Positions 25,301-33,023 of a stretch of 33,023 nucleotides of DNA are shown here, one piece after another. Position 1 is the stretch's first letter. Each line of letters starts with the position of its first letter. The notes beneath the pieces were generated by a model. It saw only the letters and a list, made by a program, of their open reading frames with translations. It made no database searches and was not told the DNA's origin. A program made the position numbers and the translations under genes. This DNA comes from Sphaerochaeta sp. Lineage in GTDB: Bacteria > Spirochaetota > Spirochaetia > Sphaerochaetales > Sphaerochaetaceae. Location: the NCBI GenBank assembly GCA_018399495.1, contig JAGYOG010000029.1, forward strand, positions 1 through 33,023, given 5' to 3'.

Positions 25301-25341
25301 TGTATGGATAGGCAGCCGATAAACAGCTGCCTATCCATACA
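25301..25341. repeat. 16-bp perfect inverted repeat ahead of the DeoR-type gene
   Basis: TGTATGGATAGGCAGC (25301-25316) and its exact inverted copy (25326-25341) flank a 9-base loop. It starts ten bases after the stop of the exported-protein gene and ends 38 bases before the regulator start. No T run follows on either strand, so it is not a standard terminator; an operator or RNA-stability element is likely. Confidence 0.7.
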
Positions 25342-25378
25342 CAGGTACTCATTACATTTCAAAAACGGAGCTCGCCCT

Positions 25379-26128
25379 ATGATTCCATACGTTCGTCAGA
25401 ATCAGATCTATTCCTATATTAAAATGAAGCAGATTGCCTACATTGAAGATATTCTGGAAATGACTAAAGTTTCACTTCCTACAGTTCGTCGTGATCTCAA
25501 GAAACTAGAGGAAGAGGGAAAGATTATTCTCCTGAACGGTGGTGGAGTGAGGCCTAATGAAGAAGCTGACCACTCGGTTGTTGCCAGATTAGAAGTTAAT
25601 TCTGAAGAGAAGTATCTGATTTGCAGCAAAGCTGCAAAATCACTTGAAAATAATGAATTCTTGTACCTTGGACCAGGGACCACGGAAAATTTCTTAATCG
25701 GGTTTCTTGCAGCCAAGCATATAACAGTGGTTACAAACGGTATATTCCATCTTCCGAAATTATTGGAATACAAGATCAAGACGATTGTTATTGGAGGAGC
25801 TCTGGATCATAGCTATGGGATCACCCAAGGTCCTGATGTATATAAGAAAATTGAGAAAATGAATTTCAGCACCTGCATCATCGGGGCTAGTGCTGTCTCG
25901 AACCAAGGAATATCCTCATTTGACCATGATGTCTCGATTATCAATCAGCTGGTGCTGCGTAGGGCAAAGAAGCGCATACTCATTGCCGATTCTACCAAGT
26001 TTTCTGCTTTCAGCCATCATGAATTTGCCAAGGTTGAAGATTTTGACTGTATTTTTACCACAGAGAAGGCTGGGATCGATGTAACAGAAATGAAAAATCT
26101 TGTCATCGCACAACCCTCAGACTTATAA
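25379..26128 (+). CDS. DeoR-family transcriptional regulator
   Basis: This 249-residue protein has a winged HTH (about residues 20-56: YIEDILEMTKVSLPTVRRDL) and the DeoR C-terminal sensor domain with GPGTTENF (98-105), GGAL and ADSTKFS. Such proteins usually repress operons of sugar or nucleoside catabolism and respond to a sugar phosphate. The frame extends to 25304, but that start lies inside the hairpin; ATG 25379 has GGAG about nine bases upstream and gives normal length. It is the first gene of the unit leading to mtnP, mtnA and the importer (about 10 bases to mtnP). The hairpin at 25301-25341 could be its operator. Confidence 0.9.
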   Translation: MIPYVRQNQIYSYIKMKQIAYIEDILEMTKVSLPTVRRDLKKLEEEGKIILLNGGGVRPNEEADHSVVARLEVNSEEKYLICSKAAKSLENNEFLYLGPGTTENFLIGFLAAKHITVVTNGIFHLPKLLEYKIKTIVIGGALDHSYGITQGPDVYKKIEKMNFSTCIIGASAVSNQGISSFDHDVSIINQLVLRRAKKRILIADSTKFSAFSHHEFAKVEDFDCIFTTEKAGIDVTEMKNLVIAQPSDL

Positions 26129-26138
26129 AGGAATTGCC

Positions 26139-26921
26139 ATGCATCATTGTACCAAAGCCATAATCGGAGGAACGGGAGTTGAGTCTTTGTCCAATCTAAT
26201 GGGACCTTTTCCTGTTAAAACAATGTATGGAGACGTGCAAACGTACCGTTTCACACTTGCCGGGGAAGAGATTCTTTTCCTTCCCCGACATGGAAGAGAA
26301 CACAACACCCCACCGCATGCCATCAACTACCTGGCACAGATGAAAGCTCTTTAACAAGAAGGTGTTTCCCATGTCTATGCCCTGCTCACAAGTGGATCAA
26401 TGGATGAATCGGTCCAAGAAGGTTCCGTTGTCATAATTGAAGACTTCCTCGATTTCACTACTGGTCGTATCAAGACGTTCTTCGATGGTGATGACAACGA
26501 GGTCGCTCATGTGGATATGAGTGACCCGTACTGCAAGGATCTGCGATCATTGTTCACACAGGCCGCAGAAGAAGCAGGCATACCCATTCATGCCAATGGG
26601 GTGTACGTGTGTACCGAGGGTCCTCGATTCGAAGGCAAAACTGAAATTGCCATGTTCCAAAAATGTGGAGGTACCCTCGTTGGCATGACAGGTCTCACTG
26701 AAATGTTTTTAGCCAAAGAGCTAGGTATGTGCTATGCAGCAATCGGGCTCATCTCAAATATGGCATGTGGATTGAGAGGGGAAAATCTTGCCCAGATCGA
26801 CCACGACCAGAGGATTGCCCAGGCAAAGGAGTCTGTGTTGCAGATCATCAGCAACATTTTTACAACAAAACCATTGACCCAAGACCATTGCGACTGTTCC
26901 AATACAGTCCTCCATCTATAA
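26139..26921 (+). pseudogene. mtnP: Methylthioadenosine phosphorylase (MtnP-like), interrupted by a stop codon
   Basis: The intact frame would give 260 residues of a purine-nucleoside-phosphorylase family enzyme that splits 5'-methylthioadenosine into adenine and methylthioribose-1-phosphate. Motifs: IGGTGVES (phosphate site, near residue 9), LPRHGREHNTPPHAINY, TEGPRFEGKTEIAMF and the GMTGLTEMFLAKELG segment. ATG 26139 has an AAAGGAA site. A TAA at 26352-26354 interrupts the frame after 71 codons (KAL-stop-QEG); relatives have a sense codon here. The remainder is open to 26921 in the same frame. Neighbouring mtnA is also broken. Either the pathway has decayed, or these are sequence errors in an otherwise functional gene. 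Confidence 0.85.
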
Positions 26922-26935
26922 ATCAGGAGTACTCT

Positions 26936-28002
26936 ATGCCAACCATCGTTCCCGTTCGCTTGCAGCATCACCCAGAAAAGCTGGTACTACTCGACCAAAC
27001 AAGACTTCCCATTGCTGAAGAGTTCTTATATCTCGATACACGTGAATCCGTATATGAGGCTATAAAGAAACTGCGCGTCAGAGGAGCTCCTGCCATCGGT
27101 ATTGCTGCTGCATATGGTATCTATGTCTGTTTGTCTCAGAAGAAGTACCAAAGTCTTGAGGCAATGGAACAGGACATGAAGGAACTTACAGCGTATTTTG
27201 CCTCCAGTCGTCCCACTGCAGTCAACCTGTTCTGGGCTTTGGACCGAATGAAAAAGACTTTCACTGAATTCCGTAACAAGCAAGGTATCAGTCAAGCGGA
27301 TATACTTGCATCGTTATTGCAGGAAAGCAATACCATTTTCAATGAAGATCAGGAAATGGGCAAGGCAATTGGAATGCATGGGTTGTCCCTCTTTGATAAG
27401 AGGAAACAGTGGGGTGTCATGACTCACTGTAATGCAGGAGGATTGGCCACCAGTGGATATGGAACCGCGCTCGCCCCACTCTATCTTGGTTTTGAACAAG
27501 GATACCACTTCAGTGTCTTCTATGATTCCCGTCAAGACCTTTATTGCAAGGAAGCAGACTTACTGCCTATGAACTTGCAAAAGGAGGCCTTGATGTCACT
27601 GTTCTTTGTGATAGTATGGTATCATTGGTTATGAAGGAGAGAAAAATAGATGCTGTGATTGTCGGTGCTGATCGAATAGCCGCTAATGGTGATACAGCAA
27701 ACAAGATAGGCACCAGTGGTGTTGCGATACTTGCACGCTATTACAACATTCCTTTTTATGTGGCTGCTCCAAGTTCTACGTTTGATGTATCGACTGCAAC
27801 CGGCAGTGACATTATTATCGAGATGCGTGATGGAGAAGAAGTAGTCAACGGTTTTGGAAAACGTACAGGGCCGAAGGATGTGAAAGTATACAATCCTGCT
27901 TTTGATGTCACTGATGCAACTTTGATTACGTGCATTATTACAGAGAAGGGAATAATTGAAGCTCCGAATGCTGAGAAAATCAGAAACCATATGGGCATCT
28001 GA
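26936..28002 (+). pseudogene. mtnA: Methylthioribose-1-phosphate isomerase (MtnA-like), frameshifted
   Basis: Start ATG 26936 with an AGGAG site. MtnA converts methylthioribose-1-phosphate to methylthioribulose-1-phosphate, following MtnP directly. Motifs: LRVRGAPAIGIAAAYG, the catalytic-Cys MTHCNAGGLATSGYG, and (second part) [20 protein letters not shown] with the catalytic Asp. The first frame reads to YDSRQ near 27534, then derails and stops at 27634; the rest ([18 protein letters not shown] to 28002) lies in the next frame. Restoring one base at the AA of CGTCAAGACC (about 27534-27535) gives YDSRQRPLLQG, matching the family. The loss sits in an A run, which is typical of either a natural slip or a sequencing indel. 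Confidence 0.85.
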
Positions 28003-28071
28003 GTAGACGAATGAAGAGATGAATCATCATAAAAATGATGGATATCACAAAATAGTCAGAAGGAGATAGAA

Positions 28072-29193
28072 ATGAAGAAATTTGTTGGTTTTATTGCAAT
28101 GGTTCTTATTGCAGGAATGCTGTTCGCAGCAGGTTCCACAGAACAGGCATCCCAGGAAGCAGGCCTGAATATTGCCATTATCACTACACCTAGTGGAGTA
28201 GACGATGGTTCATTCAACCAGGATAACTACAACGGCATCCTGGCATTCATTGATGAGTATCCAGAAGCACAGGTGACAGCAATTCGTGAGCCAAGTGGGG
28301 ATGTTGCAGCGGCTTTGAAGACTGCCGCCGATGTTGTCGCAGAGTACGATGTACTTGTGTGTACAGGATTCCAGTTTGCAGGTATTGGTGAATTGGCAAA
28401 GGAAAATCCTGAGACCAAATTCATCCTGGTAGACACCTACCCCACTGATGCTGCAGGTAATACCGTTGAACTTCCTAATGTGTATGCAATGACGTTCGCA
28501 GAACAAGAAAGCGGATTCTTTGCAGGTGTGGCAGCTGCTCTTGAGACCAAAACAAACAAGATTGCAGTGGTCAATGGCGTAGCCTACCCCTCAAATGTTA
28601 ACTATCAGTATGGTTTTGAGTGTGGTGTCATCTATGCCAATGAGAAACTCGGTACCAATGCAAAACTGGTTGAACTTGCTTCACAGGCTGGAACCGATGT
28701 AACTGGTGCTAATGTGGGCGGTAACTATGTAGGCTCCTTCGCAGATGAAGCAACCGGTAAAGTCATCGGGCAGCAACTGCTCGGCCAAGGCGTAGACATC
28801 ATCTTCGTTGCAGCTGGAGCAAGTGGAAACGGAGTCTTCACCGCAGCAAAAGAGAGTGATGGAAAACTACACGTCATTGGATGCGATGTTGACCAATGGG
28901 ACGACGGGAAGGTCGGTAGCGAAAACATCATCCTCACCAGTGTACTGAAGGTTATGAGCCTGAATGTGCACCGCACCCTCTCCAGAATCCAGGAAGGGAC
29001 CTTTGAAGGTGCAAATGTGTTGCTTAAGGCAGATACTGATTCAACAGGGTTTGTGAAGGAAAATGGTCGTCACCAGCTTGCATCATCTACTATCGAAAAA
29101 CTCGATGTGGCTTACAAACTGGTCCAGGACGGAACAATTGTTCCTGCATCTAACTTTGGTGGATTCACCCCTGAGGGATTCAAGGTAAACTAA
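28072..29193 (+). CDS. BMP-family nucleoside-binding protein of the ABC importer
   Basis: This 373-residue protein is a BMP/PnrA-type extracytoplasmic solute-binding protein (PF02608 style). The signal peptide (MKKFVGFIAMVLIAGMLFAA) ends in GSTEQ and lacks a cysteine, so it is not a classic lipoprotein. Family landmarks: VDDGSFNQDNYNGI, VLVCTGFQFAG, FAEQESGFFAGVAAAL, KIAVVNGVAYPSNVNYQYGFE and GCDVDQWD near residue 275. ATG 28072 has an AAGGAGATAG site. Upstream are mtnP and mtnA, so methylthioadenosine or another purine nucleoside is a reasonable cargo (inference). A terminator-like hairpin follows (29207-29242), probably lowering expression of the ATPase and permeases relative to this abundant protein. 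Confidence 0.95.
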   Translation: MKKFVGFIAMVLIAGMLFAAGSTEQASQEAGLNIAIITTPSGVDDGSFNQDNYNGILAFIDEYPEAQVTAIREPSGDVAAALKTAADVVAEYDVLVCTGFQFAGIGELAKENPETKFILVDTYPTDAAGNTVELPNVYAMTFAEQESGFFAGVAAALETKTNKIAVVNGVAYPSNVNYQYGFECGVIYANEKLGTNAKLVELASQAGTDVTGANVGGNYVGSFADEATGKVIGQQLLGQGVDIIFVAAGASGNGVFTAAKESDGKLHVIGCDVDQWDDGKVGSENIILTSVLKVMSLNVHRTLSRIQEGTFEGANVLLKADTDSTGFVKENGRHQLASSTIEKLDVAYKLVQDGTIVPASNFGGFTPEGFKVN

Positions 29194-29206
29194 TTCGGTG
29201 AACAAT

Positions 29207-29242
29207 GGTACTGGTATCTTCATGGTACCAGTACCTCTTTTT
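29207..29242 (+). terminator. Attenuator-like terminator between BMP protein and ATPase genes
   Basis: GGTACTGGTA (29207-29216), nine-base loop, TACCAGTACC (29226-29235), then TCTTTTT. The 10-bp perfect stem with a T tail looks like an intrinsic terminator. Because the downstream importer genes must still be expressed, partial termination is likely, giving more binding protein than ATPase. Confidence 0.7.
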
Positions 29243-29259
29243 GTAGGGGGCGAAACAAC

Positions 29260-30798
29260 GTGGACACCTTGGTTGAATTCCAGCACATCACCAAACGATT
29301 TCCCGGGATAATTGCAAACAATGACATCTCCCTTTCTATCAAGAAAGGAGAAATCTTGGCCATTCTCGGTGAGAATGGTGCAGGCAAGTCGACTTTGATG
29401 AGCATGCTCTTCGGTATGCAGACCCCTGATGAGGGGGACATACTCATTCGGGGAAAGAAGGAGTACATCTCCAGCCCCCTTGTTGCAAATGACCTTAATA
29501 TCGGAATGGTACACCAGCACTTTATGTTGGTGGAGAATCAAAGCATTACCGAGAACATCATCATGGGAATAGAACCAAGGAAACGATACCTTGGGCTCTT
29601 TCCGTATGTAGATGTACAATCCTCGAATGAAAAAGTACGACAACTATCCAAGCATTATCAGCTGGAAGTGAATCCTGAGGATAGTATCGAGGACCTTCCA
29701 GTCTCAACACGCCAACGGGTAGAAATACTGAAAATGCTCTACAGAAATGCAGAGATCCTTATTTTTGATGAACCCACCGCAGTGTTGACCCCACAAGAAA
29801 TCGAATCGTTGTTGGGTATCATCAAAAACCTTCGGGAAAGTGGAAAGACCATCATTCTCATTACCCACAAGCTGGATGAGATCAAGAAGATTGCTGACCG
29901 TTGTGCTATTCTCTGTAAAGGAAAAATGGTGGGGGTATATGATGCAGCCACCACCAGTACGCAGGAAATGAGTGCTTTGATGGTGGGACGAGATGTCTCC
30001 CTCACCCTCTCATCAACTGAACATACCCAGGGTGTTGAAGTTTTAAGAGTCGAAGAACTATCTGTTGAGACAAATGACCATATACGAAAAGTTGATAAGG
30101 TGAGTTTCTCTCTTCATGAAGGAGAGGTCTTGGCCATAGCTGGCGTTTCCGGGAACGGCCAAGTTGAGATTGCAGACGCTATAGCAGGGCTGCTCCCAGT
30201 CAAAGAAGGAACAATATTCCTTCAGGGGCAGGACATCAGCGGAAGTACTGTACGCGAACGTATTGAATCTGGTGTGGCCTACATTCCAGAAGACAGGCAC
30301 TCGATGGGATTAATCCTTGACTTCCCCCTTAGGGAGAACCTGTGCCTAAAGCAGTACTACCAGGAGCCGTACAGCAACTCCCGAGGAGTACTACAGGAAC
30401 AGGAGATGGATTCTCTTGCAACAGAGCTTATCTCCTCTTTTGATATCAGAACTGGTTCAGGGGCTACCACACTGGCAAGAAGTATGAGCGGGGGCAACCA
30501 GCAGAAAGCCATCATCGCCAGGGAAATCAATCTACAGGCGAACCTGTTGATGTTTGTACAACCCACCCGAGGTTTGGATGTAGGAGCTATCGAGACTATC
30601 CATAAGAAGATTGATGAGCTCAGGGCACAGGGGAAAGCAATTCTGCTCATCTCATTGGAATTGGATGAGATCATGGAACTCGCTGACACAATCCTGGTCC
30701 TCTACAATGGAAAGGTGCAGACCATAAAGGAAGCATCCGCAATGACCAAACTTGAGGTTGGAGAGTATATGATGGGGGTGCATGTTGAAAAAGCCTAA
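29260..30798 (+). CDS. Double-ATPase subunit of the nucleoside ABC importer (NupA/RbsA type)
   Basis: This 512-residue protein carries two fused ATPase domains. Half one is catalytically complete in Walker A (GENGAGKST, 37-45) and Walker B (ILIFDEP, 166-172) but has a degenerate signature (PVSTRQRVEI). Half two has a degenerate Walker A (GVSGNGQ), a good signature (MSGGNQQK, 409-416) and a Walker B-like MFVQPTRGLD without the catalytic Glu. This division is usual for the sugar and nucleoside RbsA-like group. The start is GTG 29260 with GGGGG about ten bases upstream. It overlaps the next permease by 17 bases. It powers uptake of the nucleoside bound by the BMP protein. Confidence 0.94.
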   Translation: MDTLVEFQHITKRFPGIIANNDISLSIKKGEILAILGENGAGKSTLMSMLFGMQTPDEGDILIRGKKEYISSPLVANDLNIGMVHQHFMLVENQSITENIIMGIEPRKRYLGLFPYVDVQSSNEKVRQLSKHYQLEVNPEDSIEDLPVSTRQRVEILKMLYRNAEILIFDEPTAVLTPQEIESLLGIIKNLRESGKTIILITHKLDEIKKIADRCAILCKGKMVGVYDAATTSTQEMSALMVGRDVSLTLSSTEHTQGVEVLRVEELSVETNDHIRKVDKVSFSLHEGEVLAIAGVSGNGQVEIADAIAGLLPVKEGTIFLQGQDISGSTVRERIESGVAYIPEDRHSMGLILDFPLRENLCLKQYYQEPYSNSRGVLQEQEMDSLATELISSFDIRTGSGATTLARSMSGGNQQKAIIAREINLQANLLMFVQPTRGLDVGAIETIHKKIDELRAQGKAILLISLELDEIMELADTILVLYNGKVQTIKEASAMTKLEVGEYMMGVHVEKA

Positions 30799-31912
30799 TC
30801 TTGTCAAACGATTGTTCATGTTCTGCTGTGGTCCAGGCAAACATCAGTTACTTAGAGTGAGTCTGTTCTGTATCTTTCTCAGCCTGCTTGCGGGTATTGT
30901 GTTATTGCTGCTTCTTGGAAAGAATCCTTTTGAGGCTTATCGCAGCATCCTCCAAGGTGCAGGCATTCTTCCTAAGACTCGATATGCTGGAAGAAAGAGC
31001 CAACTCACTGATTTTATGAGTCTGCTCAATTACACTACCCCCATGATTTTTGCTGCTCTTTCTGTTGCGGTAGCCTTGAAATGTGGAATCTTTAATATTT
31101 GCGTTTCTGGCATCATGGTATTCTCCGGATTCATTGCAACCGTCTTGGTTGGATATTCATCACTTTCCCCGCTTATTGCAAAACCCTTGGTTATCTTAAT
31201 AGGGGTTGTCGCTGGTGGATTGATCGGTGTGTTGATTGGGTATCTCAGACACCGTTTCAATATGAATGAGGTGGTTGTGGCAATTATGCTCAACTACATC
31301 ATAAGCTATGTGGTCAGTTTCTTTATACAAACCAGGTTTGTAGACCCGATCACCCGTCAGTCGGTTGAGGTCGGACAGAATGCACGTTTGACACTCTTCG
31401 ACTACCCGATCATGAATTTGAAGATGGAAATCAACTTGGTATTCCCACTTGCCCTACTCACTGTGTTCTTGATTCGTTACTTCATCAACCGTACCCGTTT
31501 TGGGTTTGAACTGAAAGCAGTAGGACTGAACAGCAAAGCCAGCAACTACGCAGGAATCAATGTAGGAAAAACCATGGTGACGACAATGTTGATCAGTGGT
31601 GCACTTGCTGGTTTGGCCGGTGTTACCTACTACCTTGGGAGCAATGCATCAATCCAGCCAAGGGTGCTTCCTTCTCTGGGTTTCGACTCTATAGCGGTCG
31701 CTCTCCTTGGCAATACAACAGCAATTGGAAGCTTTTTCGCTTCCCTACTGGTCATGGCATTCGACTCTGGTACAACCTACATGTCTTCACGGATGCAGGT
31801 TCTCCGTGAAATCGCCGCCCTGATTACCAGTATTCTATTGTTGTTTAGTGCAATTGGGATTTTCTTCAGGGCACTGGCAAACCGGTATGCCCGTGAAGCT
31901 GAGGAGGTTTGA
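30782..31912 (+). CDS. Nucleoside ABC importer permease (NupB type, BPD_transp_2)
   Basis: This inner-membrane permease of 376 residues has about eight to ten hydrophobic segments and belongs to the branched-chain/nucleoside family. Landmarks: NYTTPMIFAALSVAVALKCG, FNICVSGIMVFSGF, NEVVVAIMLNYI and FGFELKAVGLNSKASNYAGI, a cytoplasmic loop that contacts the ATPase. The ATG is inside the ATPase gene, preceded by a GGGGG site, and the stop TGA overlaps no start but ends two bases before the next ATG. It pairs with the 315-residue permease. Confidence 0.94.
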   Translation: MLKKPNLVKRLFMFCCGPGKHQLLRVSLFCIFLSLLAGIVLLLLLGKNPFEAYRSILQGAGILPKTRYAGRKSQLTDFMSLLNYTTPMIFAALSVAVALKCGIFNICVSGIMVFSGFIATVLVGYSSLSPLIAKPLVILIGVVAGGLIGVLIGYLRHRFNMNEVVVAIMLNYIISYVVSFFIQTRFVDPITRQSVEVGQNARLTLFDYPIMNLKMEINLVFPLALLTVFLIRYFINRTRFGFELKAVGLNSKASNYAGINVGKTMVTTMLISGALAGLAGVTYYLGSNASIQPRVLPSLGFDSIAVALLGNTTAIGSFFASLLVMAFDSGTTYMSSRMQVLREIAALITSILLLFSAIGIFFRALANRYAREAEEV

Positions 31913-31914
31913 GT

Positions 31915-32862
31915 ATGGACAGCATCATCATCGAGGGAATTGCATTCTCCATCCCGCTCTTCATCATCGCAATCGGAGGCATCTACAGTGAAGGCAGTGG
32001 CGTCATCAACCTGGCTCTTGAAGGATTGCTTGGTTTTGGGGCATTTGCAGGGGGCCTGAGCTATGCATTGCTAAGCAGTGTGATCACGGGGAATCCTCTT
32101 CTGCTTATCTATGCCTCCCTGGCATTTGCCATGGTTGGTGGAGCGTTGCTTGCTTCACTCCATGCACTGATGTGTATCAAGTTCAAGGCTAATCAGGTTA
32201 TCAGTGGTGTGGTGATCAACATGCTCAGTGTTGCCTTGACTGCCTTTCTTGCAAACCAGATCAATGCATCAGTGTTCGGACAACCATCGAACAAGTTCCT
32301 CTTGGAGATATTTCCCAAGGTCACCGTTCCCCTTCTTTCAAGGATTCCAATCCTTGGATTTATGTTTACCGATTTGTACACCTTTGTCCCGATCATTATT
32401 GTAGTTGCACTCTTTATGACGTATCTTTTTTATAAAACACCATTTGGGATGCACATCCGTGCCTGTGGGGACAATCCAAATGCAGTAGCAGCTGCAGGGG
32501 GAAATGTATCGAAGATTCGATTTGCCTCTGTCCTGGTCAGCGGTGCGCTGGCAGGGCTTGGGGGCATGTGCTTCGCCTACTCCATCTCAACCACTTTTTC
32601 GCCCAATATCTACATGGGCTTTGGCTATCTTGCCATTGCAGCCTACATTTTCGGTTCTTGGAAGATCAGCCGTACATTCCTCGCATGTATTCTCTTCGGG
32701 TTTGCCAGAAGTGCCGGCTACGTCCTTGTACAAAAATTAGAACTGCCATCTTCCTATGGGGATCTTGTCCTCACCCTGCCCTATATTGTTACCTTGGTTT
32801 TGCTACTCTTCTTCTCTTCCAAGACCAAAGCTCCGAGGGCTCTTGGAGATGTATATGAATAA
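31915..32862 (+). CDS. Nucleoside ABC importer permease (NupC type, BPD_transp_2)
   Basis: This 315-residue membrane protein has about eight to nine helices. Landmarks: GIYSEGSGVINLALEGLLGF, KFKANQVISGVVINM and FGMHIRACGDNPNAVAAAG, the ATPase-contact loop. A longer frame begins with TTG at 31909, but the ATG at 31915 has a perfect AGGAGG eight bases upstream and is chosen. Together with the 376-residue permease it makes the channel for the BMP-bound nucleoside. Last gene of the operon; a short hairpin follows. Confidence 0.94.
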   Translation: MDSIIIEGIAFSIPLFIIAIGGIYSEGSGVINLALEGLLGFGAFAGGLSYALLSSVITGNPLLLIYASLAFAMVGGALLASLHALMCIKFKANQVISGVVINMLSVALTAFLANQINASVFGQPSNKFLLEIFPKVTVPLLSRIPILGFMFTDLYTFVPIIIVVALFMTYLFYKTPFGMHIRACGDNPNAVAAAGGNVSKIRFASVLVSGALAGLGGMCFAYSISTTFSPNIYMGFGYLAIAAYIFGSWKISRTFLACILFGFARSAGYVLVQKLELPSSYGDLVLTLPYIVTLVLLLFFSSKTKAPRALGDVYE

Positions 32863-32868
32863 CTAGTG

Positions 32869-32888
32869 CGGGAGTCGTCAGGCTCCCG
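32869..32888 (+). terminator. Weak hairpin after the importer operon
   Basis: CGGGAG (32869-32874) pairs with CTCCCG (32883-32888) around an eight-base loop, seven bases past the stop. The T tail is poor (TTCG). The remaining 135 bases to the window end hold only an 8-bp inverted repeat, TAACGTAA/TTACGTTA (32934-32941 and 32961-32968), and no gene. Confidence 0.4.
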
Positions 32889-33023
32889 TTCGTAAGTATC
32901 GATTTGGTGAGTATATTGCAGACAAAATGCTTTTAACGTAATAAACTTCTTCCTAACCTCTTACGTTATTCTTGCTAACATATCCTATAGCCCCTATGCT
33001 TCAAGAAGTATAAATGATTACGC

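Noticed and set aside
27528-27545. Programmed ribosomal frameshift in the mtnA-like gene
   Set aside because: No slippery heptamer, no downstream pseudoknot or internal ribosome-site signal; MtnA is not known to use frameshifting.
1-33023. tRNA, rRNA, CRISPR array or prophage
   Set aside because: No cloverleaf-like, rRNA-like, regularly spaced repeat or phage structural sequence was seen on reading both strands.

Overview
The window looks like chromosomal DNA of a free-living spirochaete, most probably close to Sphaerochaeta. This is inference from protein style: export signals ending in FAAGSTE or FAGGDAEK, a BMP-type nucleoside importer, a substrate-binding-domain/GGDEF/HD-GYP sensor, a peptide importer with fused ATPases, and moderate GC content. 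No rRNA, tRNA or CRISPR array was seen.

Layout. (1) 1-1000: the start of a transposase gene running off the left edge, a roughly 300-base gap, then a small two-gene unit of unknown function behind a good promoter. (2) 989-6600, minus strand: a cyclic-di-GMP block. It holds a membrane diguanylate cyclase, a remnant ORF, an island of short palindromes, and a coupled pair: a PAS-only membrane protein and a 951-residue sensor with a substrate-binding domain, two PAS-like regions, GGDEF and HD-GYP. (3) 6679-13825: a HAD phosphatase, then an overlapping plus-strand operon DUF72 / catalytically dead Y-family polymerase / DnaE2-type polymerase. This resembles an ImuB-DnaE2 mutagenic repair cassette in which a DUF72 gene takes the usual ImuA place. 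A class II photolyase gene converges on it with a 4-base overlap. (4) 13.9-17.6 kb: one intact lipoprotein gene, then a graveyard of an acetolactate-synthase-like gene with several lesions, a DsrE-like fragment and a frameshifted secreted protein, the last two truncated at a shared breakpoint. (5) 17.8-23.6 kb: a NUDIX hydrolase and a minus-strand oligopeptide/dipeptide ABC importer operon with start-stop overlaps and the two ATPases fused in one polypeptide. (6) 24-32.9 kb, plus strand: an unknown exported protein, a 16-bp perfect hairpin, a DeoR-type regulator, mtnP- and mtnA-like genes (both disrupted here), and a BMP / RbsA-type ATPase / two-permease nucleoside importer.

How the parts work together. 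In region 6 the importer would bring in a nucleoside such as methylthioadenosine or deoxyadenosine. MtnP would phosphorolyse it and MtnA would isomerise the sugar phosphate, with the DeoR protein sensing a sugar phosphate. The nonsense codon in mtnP and the one-base loss in mtnA mean this route is either newly broken or mis-sequenced. Region 3 forms a DNA-damage tolerance and repair island.

The most novel-looking items are the DUF72-ImuB-DnaE2 gene set, the PAS-only partner of the dual c-di-GMP sensor, the palindrome island at 2459-2654, and the nested inverted repeat in the peptide-operon leader.
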